NCBI RefSeq assembly: GCF_003024515.2
Contig: NZ_PYIX02000006.1
Span: forward strand, 101,886-165,885
Length of the DNA stretch: 64,000 bases
Direction: 5' to 3'
From: Acinetobacter sichuanensis
Lineage (GTDB): Bacteria; Pseudomonadota; Gammaproteobacteria; Pseudomonadales; Moraxellaceae
A program made the translations under genes and the position numbers. The notes under the pieces were generated by a model that saw only the letters and a program-made list of their open reading frames with translations, was not told where the DNA came from and searched no databases. Shown here piece by piece: positions 1-9,760 of the stretch (position 1 is the stretch's first letter; each line of letters opens with the position of its first letter).

Positions 1-73
1 ACTTAGGTCATTATAAACGCAAACATCGTGACTAATTTTTCTCTATAAGCTCGTTAAGAACAAACTCTTTTTC

Positions 74-115
74 ACCTAGATCGTTAGAACGCAAGCTAAC
101 CTTCTAGGTTTTTTT
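74..115 (+). terminator. Rho-independent terminator of an upstream transcript
   Basis: ACCTAGA (74-80) pairs with TCTAGGT (103-109), and inside it GTTAG (83-87) pairs with CTAAC (96-100). A run of T follows. No coding frame in bases 1-73 explains it, so it probably ends a gene or small RNA that starts left of the window. Confidence 0.6.
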
Positions 116-142
116 GTATGCTCATTTTGTAATTTATTTTAG

Positions 143-198
143 TATATCGAAATAACACGATATACAAATATCTGTTTATATCGTATTATTTCGATATA
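143..198. promoter_or_regulatory. Two tandem 22-bp palindromes (probable operator pair)
   Basis: Each unit (143-164 and 177-198) has the form TATATCG-N8-CGATATA. The two units are also near-perfect inverted copies of each other, with one mismatch, separated by 12 bases. Centre-to-centre distance is 34 bp, about three helical turns. They lie 21 bp before the start of the flavin oxidoreductase gene. The form is typical of a dimeric helix-turn-helix repressor, for example TetR-like. No such regulator gene is next to it inside the window. The region could also fold as a hairpin if transcribed. Confidence 0.6.
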
Positions 199-218
199 AA
201 CCAACTTGAGTTATAGTC

Positions 219-1217
219 ATGCGATCACTGCAAAATACCAAATTTTCGATTTTAGAATTAGCGCCAGTTCGTGAAGATAAAGATGTTAAATTTTCACTGC
301 AACACGCGCTAGAACTTGCTCAACATGCTGAAAAATTAGGGTATGATCGTTTATGGCTCGCTGAACATCATAATATGGATGGTATTGCTAGCTCTGCAAC
401 TGCTGTCATGTTGGGTTATATTTTAGCAAATACAAACAATATAAAAGTGGGTTCAGGTGGCATTATGTTGCCAAACCATGCACCTTTGGTTGTTGCTGAA
501 CAATTTGGTACTTTAGCCACGCTTTATCCTGAACGTATTGAACTAGGTTTAGGACGTGCACCTGGTACAGACCAAATGACCATGCGTGCTTTACGTCGCG
601 GTCGCCAAGAAACAGAAGATCAATTTCCAAATGATGTGGTTGAAATTTTACAATATTTTGATGATGTTCAACCAAACCAAAGAATTATTGCGACCCCAGG
701 ACAAGGGACTCATGTGCCTGTATGGTTGCTAGGCTCAAGTTTATTTAGCGCACAACTTGCTGCACGTTTAGGACTTCCCTATTCATTTGCCTCACATTTT
801 GCGCCTCGCATGTTAGGGCAAGCGATTCGTTTATATCGTGAAAATTTCCAACCTTCACAATATTTAGAGCAACCTTATGTATCTATGGGTGTACCAACCG
901 TTGTTGCACAAAGTGATGCTGAAGCTGAATATTTGGCAACCAGTGTTTATCAACGTATCCAAAATTTACTTACAGGTCGTAGTATGAAACTTAAAGCGCC
1001 TGTCGATACAATGGAAGGTCGCTGGACAGCTGCTGAAAAAATGGCGGTACAAAACTTCTTAGCGATTGCACAAATTGGTTCACAAAGCACAGTTAAACAA
1101 GGTTTAGAGCAGCTTTTAGAACAATATGATGTCGATGAGTTTATTTTTACTTGTGATATCTATGACACACAAAAACGTTTAGAAAACTTTGACTTACTGA
1201 TGCAATTAAAAAAATAA
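219..1217 (+). CDS. Luciferase-like flavin-dependent oxidoreductase (LLM class)
   Basis: The 332-residue protein matches the bacterial luciferase-like monooxygenase family, a TIM-barrel fold that uses reduced FMN or F420. The N-terminal part carries typical family segments: [16 protein letters not shown] around residues 41-56, a [23 protein letters not shown] stretch around 77-99 (split here only by description), and the [14 protein letters not shown] turn. This resembles the single-component 'MsnO8/YhbW-like' group, whose substrates are mostly unknown. The ATG at 219 has only a weak ribosome site. The gene is monocistronic: a terminator follows at 1227, and tandem palindromes upstream suggest repression by an unknown regulator. 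The substrate cannot be told from sequence. Confidence 0.88.
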   Translation: MRSLQNTKFSILELAPVREDKDVKFSLQHALELAQHAEKLGYDRLWLAEHHNMDGIASSATAVMLGYILANTNNIKVGSGGIMLPNHAPLVVAEQFGTLATLYPERIELGLGRAPGTDQMTMRALRRGRQETEDQFPNDVVEILQYFDDVQPNQRIIATPGQGTHVPVWLLGSSLFSAQLAARLGLPYSFASHFAPRMLGQAIRLYRENFQPSQYLEQPYVSMGVPTVVAQSDAEAEYLATSVYQRIQNLLTGRSMKLKAPVDTMEGRWTAAEKMAVQNFLAIAQIGSQSTVKQGLEQLLEQYDVDEFIFTCDIYDTQKRLENFDLLMQLKK

Positions 1218-1226
1218 TTTAAACCT

Positions 1227-1265
1227 AAAAGATGCCAAGAGATTTTTTCGTTTGGCATCTTTTTA
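1227..1265 (+). terminator. Rho-independent terminator
   Basis: AAAAGATGCCAA pairs with TTGGCATCTTTT around a 13-base loop and is followed by T residues. It lies 10 bases after the oxidoreductase stop codon. Confidence 0.85.
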
Positions 1266-1371
1266 TTTAAAGAGCTCATATTTACTAAACTCCTATAATT
1301 TAACATCTATTGCCATCCCTTATTTATCTGTCATCATACAGAATAGAAATAAAATGATAAGGAAAATAACA

Positions 1372-1857
1372 ATGGATCAATACATCAACAAACCTACCCC
1401 CGCATTTATTGCAGCAAGTTGGGTTGCCTTATTGGCAGGTGCTTCTGCTTATGCAATTGGTTTATTTAATGCCGATATGTTATTGAATGAAAAAGGTTAT
1501 TATTTAATTCTCATTTTATATGGTCTATTTTCTGCTGTCTCGTTACAAAAAATTATTCGTGACAAACTCGAAGGCATGCATGTTACCCCAATCTACTTTG
1601 CCTTATGTTGGGCATCCGTCATTATTTGTATTGCGCTACTTGCAGTGGGTTTATGGAATGCAAGTCTACAATTGAGTGAAAAAGGTTTTTATATTATGGC
1701 TTTTTTACTCAGTTTATTTGGTGCTGTTGCCGTACAGAAAAATATTCGAGACTTAGAATATATCCGCCTTAAATCTGCTCCAGAACTCACCACAAAAATT
1801 TTGGAAGAAAATCATAAGGCTCTCGAATTACCACAAGAAACGTATAAAGATGACTAA
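1372..1857 (+). CDS. YiaA/YiaB-family inner membrane protein
   Basis: This protein of about 161 residues contains two copies of a two-helix unit. Copy one runs from [20 protein letters not shown] and copy two from [20 protein letters not shown]; both contain an 'LxEKGxYxxxxLxxLFxAVxxQKxIRD' pattern. That internal duplication is the signature of the YiaA/YiaB domain, whose function is unknown. The frame is open back to 1252, but the ATG at 1372 (MDQYINKP) follows an AAGGA ribosome site, and the residues before it look like translated leader. A terminator shared with the pga operon follows. Confidence 0.8.
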   Translation: MDQYINKPTPAFIAASWVALLAGASAYAIGLFNADMLLNEKGYYLILILYGLFSAVSLQKIIRDKLEGMHVTPIYFALCWASVIICIALLAVGLWNASLQLSEKGFYIMAFLLSLFGAVAVQKNIRDLEYIRLKSAPELTTKILEENHKALELPQETYKDD

Positions 1858-1913
1858 AAAAAGGATACAATTTTAAGGCAAAATATGCTGTTTCTTACGG
1901 TATATTCATCCAT

Positions 1914-1940
1914 AAAAAGAGGTAAAAAATGCCTCTTTTT
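1914..1940. terminator. Bidirectional terminator between yiaA-like gene and pgaD
   Basis: AAAAAGAGG pairs with CCTCTTTTT around a 9-base loop, with A and T tracts on both sides. It can end the rightward yiaA-like transcript and the leftward pga operon. Confidence 0.8.
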
Positions 1941-1957
1941 ATATCAATATTGATGAT

Positions 1958-2437
1958 TTATGCTTTTTTGAGTTCATAATTGTATAAAATACCCTCTTCA
2001 TTATAGTGTAATACAATACTTTTTGACTTTTGAATACGTGACAATTCATCTGTAGTAATTAAAAAATCTTGAGCCAGTATAGATTGACTCACATTCAACA
2101 CTTTTGGATTATCTCGTTTACGATAACGTAGCCAGTTATAACTCGCCCATAACAACAATGAAGCACAACAGACCACAACAATTAAAGCTAACCATGCAAA
2201 GTTATACATTTGCACATTCATTTGTTCAGCAAAAATATAGCTTTGGATCAATCTGCCCTGATACAACCACAAAATCAAACTCAGCAAAGGCAATATAAAT
2301 AATGTCCACACGAGCCAACCTAATGCTTGAATCGTGTAATTTGTGGCTTTATTTTTGACATATTGAGGCTGATCAATATATTGAGGAATATCCAATTGAG
2401 CTGGATTAGTCACAATATTGGAATGGATTTTATTCAT
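1958..2437 (-). CDS. pgaD: PgaD, PNAG synthase accessory subunit
   Basis: This small 159-residue protein has two membrane helices, around residues 34-60 (LGWLVWTLFILPLLSLILWLY core) and 80-105, and a polar C-terminus. This is the usual build of PgaD, which binds the PgaC glycosyltransferase and, in E. coli, helps form the cyclic-di-GMP-responsive synthase. Sequence alone is weakly conserved in the family, so the call rests largely on position as the last gene after pgaABC. The start overlaps the pgaC stop by 8 bases, which indicates translational coupling. A terminator lies 18 bases downstream. Confidence 0.88.
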   Translation of the reverse strand: MNKIHSNIVTNPAQLDIPQYIDQPQYVKNKATNYTIQALGWLVWTLFILPLLSLILWLYQGRLIQSYIFAEQMNVQMYNFAWLALIVVVCCASLLLWASYNWLRYRKRDNPKVLNVSQSILAQDFLITTDELSRIQKSKSIVLHYNEEGILYNYELKKA

Positions 2438-3677
2438 TCATTTTCTCCACGAAATCCACGATCTGGACTGACCCATCTCGCTCTTTTTTCTGTGTAAATA
2501 ATGCTTTAGGAACTGCCACAATGGTCGTTGCAGCGCCTAAAATCCAAAAAAACAATGGGTACCAAATCACCCAAAAATAATTTCTTAAAAATCGATGATC
2601 GTCATAACGTTTGTCTATATACAAACTGATGAAAAACTGGATTAGACATGTGATCGCTAAAATGACGCCATACCATTGTGGTAGTAATGATTTAACGTAC
2701 CACCCTGATGGTAAAGCAACAAATAATCCTACAAAAAACAAAACAACGATCAACAAAATGACATACGCCCAAATCATACTGAGCATTGACTCTAGAGCTA
2801 CAGGCCACATTTTAAGAGCGCTCACTTTAAAAAGTTGAGGCACATAAGTCCAAAGTACCTCTACGCCACCTTGTGCCCAACGTAAACGCTGCTTCCACAA
2901 CCCTGTCAAGGTTTCAGGCATATAGATATAGCACAGTGCATTCGGTACATAATGGATATCCCACTTTGCAAGCTGAAGTTTCCATGAAATATCAATATCT
3001 TCGGTAATTTTATCATCTGACCAAAAACCAACTTGCTCTAAGGCTGTTTTACGAAAACCTGCAATCACCCCTGAAACTGTAAAAATACGTCCATACGTTC
3101 TTTGTGCACGTTTAATTAAACCAATAATAGAAGAAAACTCGCCAACCTGTAATTTTCCTAAAATACTTGAACGGTTTAAAATACGTGGATTGCCTGTTAC
3201 CGCTCCAACCCGATTAAATTGCGTTAAGTGATGCATCATCCAAATTGCAGCATGTGGATGCAATAAAGCATCACCATCAATACAAATCAGATATTCAAAC
3301 TGACTCACCATCATGCCTGAACGTAAGGCAAATGCTTTACCTTGATTTTCAGCCAAATGCACCACACGCAACATTGGATATTGTTGTGCCAACTCATCTA
3401 AGATCTCGGCAGTACGGTCAGAACTGCCATCATTCACAGCAATAACTTCAAATTTTGAATATTGAGTTTGCAACGCATAACGAATCGTTTCTTTAACTTG
3501 TGCTTCTTCGTTAAAACACGGAATAATAATACTGCATCCTTGAGCAGAAACTTCAGGCAATTGCCCTTGTTTATATTCACGTTTAAAGAAAAACCAAAGT
3601 CCGCCTATCATCCATGTCCATGCCATCACCAACGGATATAAAAAGGCAAAGAGAAATAAAAACTCTACGCCTGTCAT
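2430..3677 (-). CDS. pgaC: PgaC, poly-N-acetylglucosamine synthase (family 2 glycosyltransferase)
   Basis: This 415-residue inner-membrane processive glycosyltransferase polymerises UDP-GlcNAc into beta-1,6-linked poly-N-acetylglucosamine. An N-terminal membrane segment (about 5-31) precedes the GT2 domain. Visible motifs are D83 in AVNDGSSD, the DxD-type IDGD (133-136), TED (226-228, catalytic base region) and QRLRW (263-267, processive QxxRW). Several membrane helices follow between about 285 and 400. The length fits the family. It overlaps pgaB by 4 bases and pgaD by 8, so the genes are one operon. PNAG is a biofilm matrix polymer. Confidence 0.95.
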   Translation of the reverse strand: MTGVEFLFLFAFLYPLVMAWTWMIGGLWFFFKREYKQGQLPEVSAQGCSIIIPCFNEEAQVKETIRYALQTQYSKFEVIAVNDGSSDRTAEILDELAQQYPMLRVVHLAENQGKAFALRSGMMVSQFEYLICIDGDALLHPHAAIWMMHHLTQFNRVGAVTGNPRILNRSSILGKLQVGEFSSIIGLIKRAQRTYGRIFTVSGVIAGFRKTALEQVGFWSDDKITEDIDISWKLQLAKWDIHYVPNALCYIYMPETLTGLWKQRLRWAQGGVEVLWTYVPQLFKVSALKMWPVALESMLSMIWAYVILLIVVLFFVGLFVALPSGWYVKSLLPQWYGVILAITCLIQFFISLYIDKRYDDHRFLRNYFWVIWYPLFFWILGAATTIVAVPKALFTQKKERDGSVQIVDFVEKMNE

Positions 3678-5530
3678 GGTGATTTCCCCTGTGTTTGATA
3701 AATAAATGGATTACGATAAGTCAATGGGCTTTGATTTAAACTCAATGGTGTGTATAAAAATTCTTGTACTTGTGCAGCATTATTGAAGTTGTATTGTTCA
3801 ATCGCTAATTTTTGAATGCCAATTCGTTGCAAAGCAAGAAAATCAGCCTGTATTTTTTGCCAATCTGCTGCCGTTTTTGTAGATTTCACCGTTAAAGTGA
3901 CTAAAATTTTGGCTTTCTCTGATGCAGTTAAAGCATCAAGCTGTTGAAGCATTTTTTTAAAATCTTGAGCATGATCTAAACTGTTTATTTCAAAATTAAA
4001 TATATTTGCAGTCGATTGAAATTGATTTAAAAACTGCTGAATTGTTCCATCTGCAAGCTCATCTAACTGAACTTGTAGTGTTAAATTAAACGGATTACTA
4101 ATATTGCTATAGGTTAAGGCGTATTGAGAAATATCCATCAAAGTTTGTGCAACACGTTTTTGCTGAATGACACAATCTTGTTGAATATTCACCTGAAAAG
4201 CACAGTGCAACTTTTGCTCTGTAGTTAAAATAATACCATCCAAGTTACTATTATTTTTAAACAATTGCTCTGAAAGCTGAACAGCCAATTGTGGTTTTTG
4301 CTCTTGTAAAGCGTAGGGTAAACGTGCATAAACACGATTAAAAATTCGGGTTTTTGCCTGCCATAATGTTCGATTCATGACATCTTTAGACATGCTTAAT
4401 GCTGTATTTGGAAAATAGGCATGGTCATAAATACCATCCTGATTTTGATCACCTACGACATTTAAAATCAATGCATTACTCTTTAACGCACTCGTTAAAT
4501 CTAAAATTTTTCCGAGTTGCTGATCGGCCAATTGATAATTTGATGAAAATTCAGCTAAATCAAAGGACAAAGCACGGATGGGTTCATAACGAATAAAATC
4601 TCGATATTGTATTGCATCCATCATTTGCTCAAAAAGATCTTCTGCACTTGGATTATTAACAGCTAAACCACGTTGAAATGTGCCATCTTTGACTTGATTC
4701 ACGGCATCTGCACCTAAACTAAAAGACAGCGCAAAACCCGCTTTTTGTGCTAAATGCTCAGTTTCTACATTCGTTGCACCATAAGGCCAAACCATTGCAA
4801 GTGGGACTTCACCGACCTCTTTAGTTAAAATAGCTTTCGATTGTTTTAGATCTTGAATAATACGTTGCTCATACTCATCTTGCGTTTCATAACGTTTTAA
4901 TGCCACCAGATATTGTCGTGTAATTGCAGCAGGCTGTTGATTATTCTGTGGGTTTGCTAAAACACCTTGATGCAGATTATGCGAATGACTCGCAAACTCA
5001 ACCCATCCTGATTGATGCATTTCTCGAACTTGCGCCCAAGTCATCTGATTGCCTTGCCCATATGCTTCATAAATCGCTTTGGTATTACCATTCATCCAAC
5101 TCGTGACCAAAGCAAATACAACTGGAATTTTATATTGCTTAGCCAAAGGAAAAACACGACTATAATGACTCAATGCCCCATCATCGAAACTGATTAAGAT
5201 TGCATTTTTCGGCAAAGGTTGACCTTGTTGTCGAGCCTGTAAAATTTGTTTTAAACTGACAGGATGCCAATCTGAGCGTTTTAACCATTCAAAAAATTGA
5301 ACTAAATTTTGGGTACTGATGGCATACGGATCACGATCACCATTTTTTAACACATCATCCCGTACATCGTGAAAAGTTAAACTCACAAAATGCTGCTGAT
5401 CAAAAAAAATATTTTGCTGGGTGACTTGAGCAGATTTTACGTGTTGATCATTTGCAAATGCAGGACTAATCACACCAATCAAAACAAAATTGATAAAAAT
5501 GCGTTTTGAAAACTGTTTAAAACTCATCAT
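3674..5530 (-). CDS. pgaB: PgaB, PNAG N-deacetylase / C-terminal hydrolase-like domain
   Basis: The protein has 618 residues. The N-terminal polysaccharide deacetylase domain (about 45-300) shows H54-D55, the SFDDG motif with D116/D117, and H182/H184/H187 in the SHSHNLH stretch; these match the metal and catalytic positions of carbohydrate esterase family 4. The rest (about 310-618) corresponds to the PgaB C-terminal glycoside hydrolase-like domain. In E. coli PgaB partially deacetylates PNAG in the periplasm before export. The signal peptide ends near SPAFA-ND and has no lipobox cysteine, unlike the E. coli lipoprotein. The start shares one base with the pgaA stop. Confidence 0.94.
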   Translation of the reverse strand: MMSFKQFSKRIFINFVLIGVISPAFANDQHVKSAQVTQQNIFFDQQHFVSLTFHDVRDDVLKNGDRDPYAISTQNLVQFFEWLKRSDWHPVSLKQILQARQQGQPLPKNAILISFDDGALSHYSRVFPLAKQYKIPVVFALVTSWMNGNTKAIYEAYGQGNQMTWAQVREMHQSGWVEFASHSHNLHQGVLANPQNNQQPAAITRQYLVALKRYETQDEYEQRIIQDLKQSKAILTKEVGEVPLAMVWPYGATNVETEHLAQKAGFALSFSLGADAVNQVKDGTFQRGLAVNNPSAEDLFEQMMDAIQYRDFIRYEPIRALSFDLAEFSSNYQLADQQLGKILDLTSALKSNALILNVVGDQNQDGIYDHAYFPNTALSMSKDVMNRTLWQAKTRIFNRVYARLPYALQEQKPQLAVQLSEQLFKNNSNLDGIILTTEQKLHCAFQVNIQQDCVIQQKRVAQTLMDISQYALTYSNISNPFNLTLQVQLDELADGTIQQFLNQFQSTANIFNFEINSLDHAQDFKKMLQQLDALTASEKAKILVTLTVKSTKTAADWQKIQADFLALQRIGIQKLAIEQYNFNNAAQVQEFLYTPLSLNQSPLTYRNPFIYQTQGKSP

Positions 5531-7995
5531 CAGAAACGCCCCTCAAAACTTAAATTTCCATACAATTGTTTTTCATATTCACCATCATAGGCATGAATGC
5601 CATAACCTAGCCCATAACCCAAAGACCATGTTCTTGATAATTTCCACATGTGTTGATATTGCACATCCATTACAGGTTTAGGGTCAAAACTTTGTTGTTG
5701 ATACATGCCCATGGTAAAATTAAAACGTTGTGTCAAAGCTTGCTCATAGTTACGCCATGTCAACCAGTCGTGGTTCAAACTGACAGCTAAACTTGAACTT
5801 TGTTTGGGGCTAAAATAGGACACCTGATTGGTTTGATTTTTTCCATAGTAGCCACTCACACCTGCTGTGGTGGTGTGGTGAGGGCTTAAAAAAACACGTT
5901 GTGAGTAATCTGCTGTCAATTCTTGTCTTAAATTACCATCATTAATATCTGTCAACTGATAAACAGCACCTGCTTGACGAGACTCATTTTCTTTCCATCG
6001 AATTCCTACGCCATAAGACTGACCTTCGTGATTTAAGTCTATCGCTTGTAATGGAATATCAGCCTGACTATTGGCTGAAAGTGAATATTGCCAATGATCA
6101 TTCAATTGATGCGTCCATGCAGCTTCAATACCTTGACGATCACCTTGATGGTTTTGTGAAGCAATGACAGTCAATGACTTTCTCTGATCTTGCCATTCTA
6201 GACCAAGCCCATAGCGTTGTTGTTCTAAAGTACCTTGACGAAACTTGCCCCAAATATCCCGATGTTCAGCCAAAATACGATAGTTATCAGCAAACCAAGG
6301 AGAATATAAGCTTGTGGTCATTTCACGATCTTGAGAACCTTTTAAACCTTGTATAAGCTCATTTTGATCTGAACGACTGCGAGAAAAACGACTATTGTGC
6401 TGAATCGTGGCATGATCACGATCTTCTAACGCTTTACGACTTTTAATAACACTACTGTCTTCAGCATAGTCTTGCATGAGCTGATTGGTTTGCTGACGCC
6501 ATGTTTGTACATCACCTAAAGCTTGTGCATTTTGCATGGTATTAATTTTTGTTTGCTTAGAAACAGGCTGTAATCCATTTAAACGCGCTAAAGTTTGCGC
6601 TGCTTGTTCAGGTTTATCACGCCAACGTTGAATTCTAGCAAGCTGATTTAGCCCGTCTTCTGTATTCGAAGTTTTTTCCACCAAACCTTCAAAATAAGGT
6701 TCAGCAATATCTAAACGATTACTATATGCCCAGTTTAAACCACGCAAACCAATATATTGTGTACGATCAGCATGAACCGATTTATCTACACCTTTAGCTT
6801 GACTGTATTGAAATGTAGGCAATAAATGATCTATTTCTTTAATAAGTTGATTTGCCTGATCATATTTTTCTTGTTCAAGCAATGAATAATAAAATGCGCT
6901 ATAGACATTCATATCCGAATAGTTTTTTTCAGTCATTAATGTTCGATACAACTGTTCGGCTTGTGCTGATTGACGTTCAGCTAAATAAGCATCAGCAATT
7001 GCCTGTCGAGCATATGCAGGCATGGTCGTTACCGCAGGCAATTGCACATGCTGTAAGAGATCAAGTACAGTTTTAGATTTACCCCTGACACTTAAAGCAT
7101 ATATATAGTCATAATAAAAACGATTAAAAAACGGTGCTGTAAATGTATATTCATTGGCAAGATGCTCAGCACCTAACAACACTACATCCAACATTTCATA
7201 ACTTTTTGTATCAGACTCACCACGACGTGATAAATACTGTGAACGCTTAATCGCACTTTCAATCTGCTGAGCAAAATTTCCCAATATAATCTGCTGATTT
7301 AAGTTTGGATCCCAGTCCGTTTTGGGATATTTTTCAATCACTTCTATGGCTTGCTGATAACTCCCCAAAGCCATTAATGTATTGACATATTCTTTTTGAA
7401 TATTTGTATCTTTAGGTTGTTTTTCATAAGCATATTGCACCGCATGTAAAGCTTCAGCCGTTTGTCCAAGTATTCGATAACTATATGAAACCTGCATGAG
7501 TTGCTCAGCGGATAGCTGTTTTAAACTCATTTTTTGCAAAACTGCCAATGCTTGTTTTTTCTGTTGATTTTCACTCAACAAAATGGCTTTTAAAATATTG
7601 ACGTGTAACTGATTTTTCTGTTGAAACGGTTCAAATTGTTGCAGTAAAAGCAATGCTTGGTTAAATAACTTTTGATCGCGTAAAAGTTTCACCACACTCA
7701 ACTGTGCATACTCTGGAAATTGAGTCACCTGAATCCGCTGCGTCAGCTTTAATAAAGTCGCGGCATCCAATGGATGTACTGTATTTACAGACAATAAATA
7801 ATCAGCTAAAACCTTTTGATCCTGTGGATATTTTTGCAACAATTGTTCAAGTGCAACGATGCCTTTCTGAGTCTGACCATTTTTAATATACAACACCGCC
7901 TGTTCTCTTAAAGTATCAGGTGTTGCTGCATATGACGTTTGTAATCCTAAATATAAAAATAAGCCCACTGGCAAAAAATAATATGAATATTGCAT
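5530..7995 (-). CDS. pgaA: PgaA, PNAG outer membrane export porin with TPR domain
   Basis: The 821-residue protein begins with a signal peptide (cleavage likely after TSYA, near residue 23). Helical tetratricopeptide-like repeats cover roughly residues 25-500, and a beta-rich C-terminal barrel (about 520-821) ends in the aromatic residue F, as expected for BamA-assembled outer membrane proteins. In the family the TPR region binds PNAG and PgaB in the periplasm and the barrel exports the polymer. It is the first gene of pgaABCD. The ribosome site before 7995 is weak. The promoter must lie in the AT-rich region 7996-8847. Confidence 0.94.
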   Translation of the reverse strand: MQYSYYFLPVGLFLYLGLQTSYAATPDTLREQAVLYIKNGQTQKGIVALEQLLQKYPQDQKVLADYLLSVNTVHPLDAATLLKLTQRIQVTQFPEYAQLSVVKLLRDQKLFNQALLLLQQFEPFQQKNQLHVNILKAILLSENQQKKQALAVLQKMSLKQLSAEQLMQVSYSYRILGQTAEALHAVQYAYEKQPKDTNIQKEYVNTLMALGSYQQAIEVIEKYPKTDWDPNLNQQIILGNFAQQIESAIKRSQYLSRRGESDTKSYEMLDVVLLGAEHLANEYTFTAPFFNRFYYDYIYALSVRGKSKTVLDLLQHVQLPAVTTMPAYARQAIADAYLAERQSAQAEQLYRTLMTEKNYSDMNVYSAFYYSLLEQEKYDQANQLIKEIDHLLPTFQYSQAKGVDKSVHADRTQYIGLRGLNWAYSNRLDIAEPYFEGLVEKTSNTEDGLNQLARIQRWRDKPEQAAQTLARLNGLQPVSKQTKINTMQNAQALGDVQTWRQQTNQLMQDYAEDSSVIKSRKALEDRDHATIQHNSRFSRSRSDQNELIQGLKGSQDREMTTSLYSPWFADNYRILAEHRDIWGKFRQGTLEQQRYGLGLEWQDQRKSLTVIASQNHQGDRQGIEAAWTHQLNDHWQYSLSANSQADIPLQAIDLNHEGQSYGVGIRWKENESRQAGAVYQLTDINDGNLRQELTADYSQRVFLSPHHTTTAGVSGYYGKNQTNQVSYFSPKQSSSLAVSLNHDWLTWRNYEQALTQRFNFTMGMYQQQSFDPKPVMDVQYQHMWKLSRTWSLGYGLGYGIHAYDGEYEKQLYGNLSFEGRF

Positions 7996-8847
7996 AACTC
8001 ATTCTTAAATTAAAGTGTGATATAAATCTCATTTCAATGATTTTAAGCAATAAAAAACCATACACTGTTAACTTATGTGCACACATTAATCTTGTTATTT
8101 TCAAATTATTTTATTAGATATCAATAAATTAATTTTATCTAAAATGTCTACTTTTCAATCAAGTTAATTTTTTTGTAAAATTAGCACACTTTTTTGTATA
8201 GTAAATTTTAAAAAACAATCAATAAATATTTCACAATATGACAAATAATACGACATTTATTTGCATTTAAATCATATAAAAAACCATAAGATGATCACAA
8301 AACTTTAATTATATGATAATAAAATTCACATAAATTTTACAACAAAAACAAAATATTAATACATTCAATCAAAAAAAATACGATATTTTTCTCACTTTTT
8401 AGAAACTTTGTTAAACCATACATTTTAAATAATTTTTAAGTTTGAACGGCCATTACAAAAAATAATAACCAAGTAAAATCATAAGATTAATTTACTTTCA
8501 ATGTTATTTCTTCAGAAAAAAATACAATTTCCCTGAGTGAATTGCATTATTTTCAATCACTTCGTTTATATATTTTTTTAAAAAAAGTACTTTAGATTTA
8601 TATCTTTTTCTGCAAAGACATCTAAAAATAGGATTTATTTGAATCTAATCGACTTATAATTTGCTTATTATTAATACAATATTCATATGAATAAATGAGG
8701 TATTTTTTATAACTCAATGACAAATTTAACCAACTAAAAAACTTGCCATTGAGCTTCATTCAAACCATTTATTGATTTAAATATCTATTTAAAATTTACT
8801 TTAAACACACAGCTTTAAGTGTATTTTTTAATCAAAGCTTAAACTAA
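7996..8847. other. 850-bp AT-rich intergenic region upstream of pgaA
   Basis: No convincing open frame with a ribosome site is seen on either strand. The stretch is visibly richer in A and T than its flanks, with many A- and T-tracts. It separates the pgaA start from the ppsR stop, so it should hold the leftward pga promoter and the ppsR 3' end. A weak 7-bp inverted repeat (CTCAATG/CATTGAG) occurs near 8713-8755. I see no clear terminator for ppsR. Confidence 0.6.
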
Positions 8848-9684
8848 TTATCCAATGCGACGCTTCAATCCTGTCATTTGTAAAACACGTGTTGAAATTT
8901 CTTCAATTGACATCTCAGACACATTGAGATACTTGATCCCTTCTGAAATATAAATCCCTTCAACTGCACGTAATTCCATCTGACATTGAGAAAAACTGGC
9001 ATAGCGACTATTTGCCTTGCGTTCTGTACGAATTGCCACTAAACGATCCGCATCAATCATTAAACCAAACAGCTTATGCTTATGCTCTCTAAGCACCGCA
9101 GGCAAACGATTATCGTCTAAATCTTCTTCTGTTAAAGGATAGTTTGCAACGCGAATTCCAAACTGTAATGACAGGTAAATAGATGTCGGTGTTTTGCCTG
9201 AACGTGATACCCCAATCAGAATCAAATCTGCTTTGTCATAGTGTCTTGTACGTGCACCATCATCATTGTCTAAAGCAAAATGAACCGCATCAATACGTGC
9301 CTTATATGACTCAGAATCAGTCACTGCATGGGTCTGTCCGACTAAAGTTGTAGGCTGAGTGCCTAAAACATCTGACAATTTGCTAATAAGCCCTTCAAAA
9401 ACATCAAGATTTACAGCATTTGCTGTATTAATAATATCACGAACATAAGGGTCAACTAAGGTATCAAATACCAATGGCTGCTGACCATCTTTTTCAGCAC
9501 TTTTATTAATCTCCTCCACCACACTCATTGCAGCTTCTTCAGAGGTAATATAGGGAATGATATGGATATCAAACTTTACATGCGGAAATTGCGCTAATAA
9601 CGAGTGCCCAAGGGTTTCAGCAGTAATGGCAGTACCATCCGAAATAAAAAATACGCTACGCTTTATTTGGTTACTTTCTGACAT
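8848..9684 (-). CDS. ppsR: PpsR, PEP synthase regulatory kinase/pyrophosphorylase (DUF299)
   Basis: This bifunctional regulator inactivates PEP synthase by ADP-dependent phosphorylation of a threonine and reactivates it by phosphate-dependent removal. The 278-residue protein contains the P-loop GVSRSGKT (158-165) and the family N-terminus VFFISDGTAITAETLG (11-26). The ATG at 9684 (MSESNQ) is preceded by a strong GAGGAG site. A TTG at 9699 would place that site inside the gene, so the shorter form is chosen. It is divergent from its target ppsA with 154 bp between starts, the classic arrangement. Confidence 0.95.
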   Translation of the reverse strand: MSESNQIKRSVFFISDGTAITAETLGHSLLAQFPHVKFDIHIIPYITSEEAAMSVVEEINKSAEKDGQQPLVFDTLVDPYVRDIINTANAVNLDVFEGLISKLSDVLGTQPTTLVGQTHAVTDSESYKARIDAVHFALDNDDGARTRHYDKADLILIGVSRSGKTPTSIYLSLQFGIRVANYPLTEEDLDDNRLPAVLREHKHKLFGLMIDADRLVAIRTERKANSRYASFSQCQMELRAVEGIYISEGIKYLNVSEMSIEEISTRVLQMTGLKRRIG

Positions 9685-9760
9685 TAAAATTCTCCTCAAA
9701 CATTTGTCTTAGCGATGTATAATCTTTATAGTAAACCCATCTTACATGACTATCACTTAG

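Noticed and set aside
1252..1371. N-terminal extension of the YiaA/YiaB-type protein
   Set aside because: It overlaps the upstream terminator and precedes a better ATG with AAGGA.
8100..8800. AT-rich block as a mobile element or prophage remnant
   Set aside because: No integrase, transposase, terminal repeats, target duplication or tRNA border can be seen.
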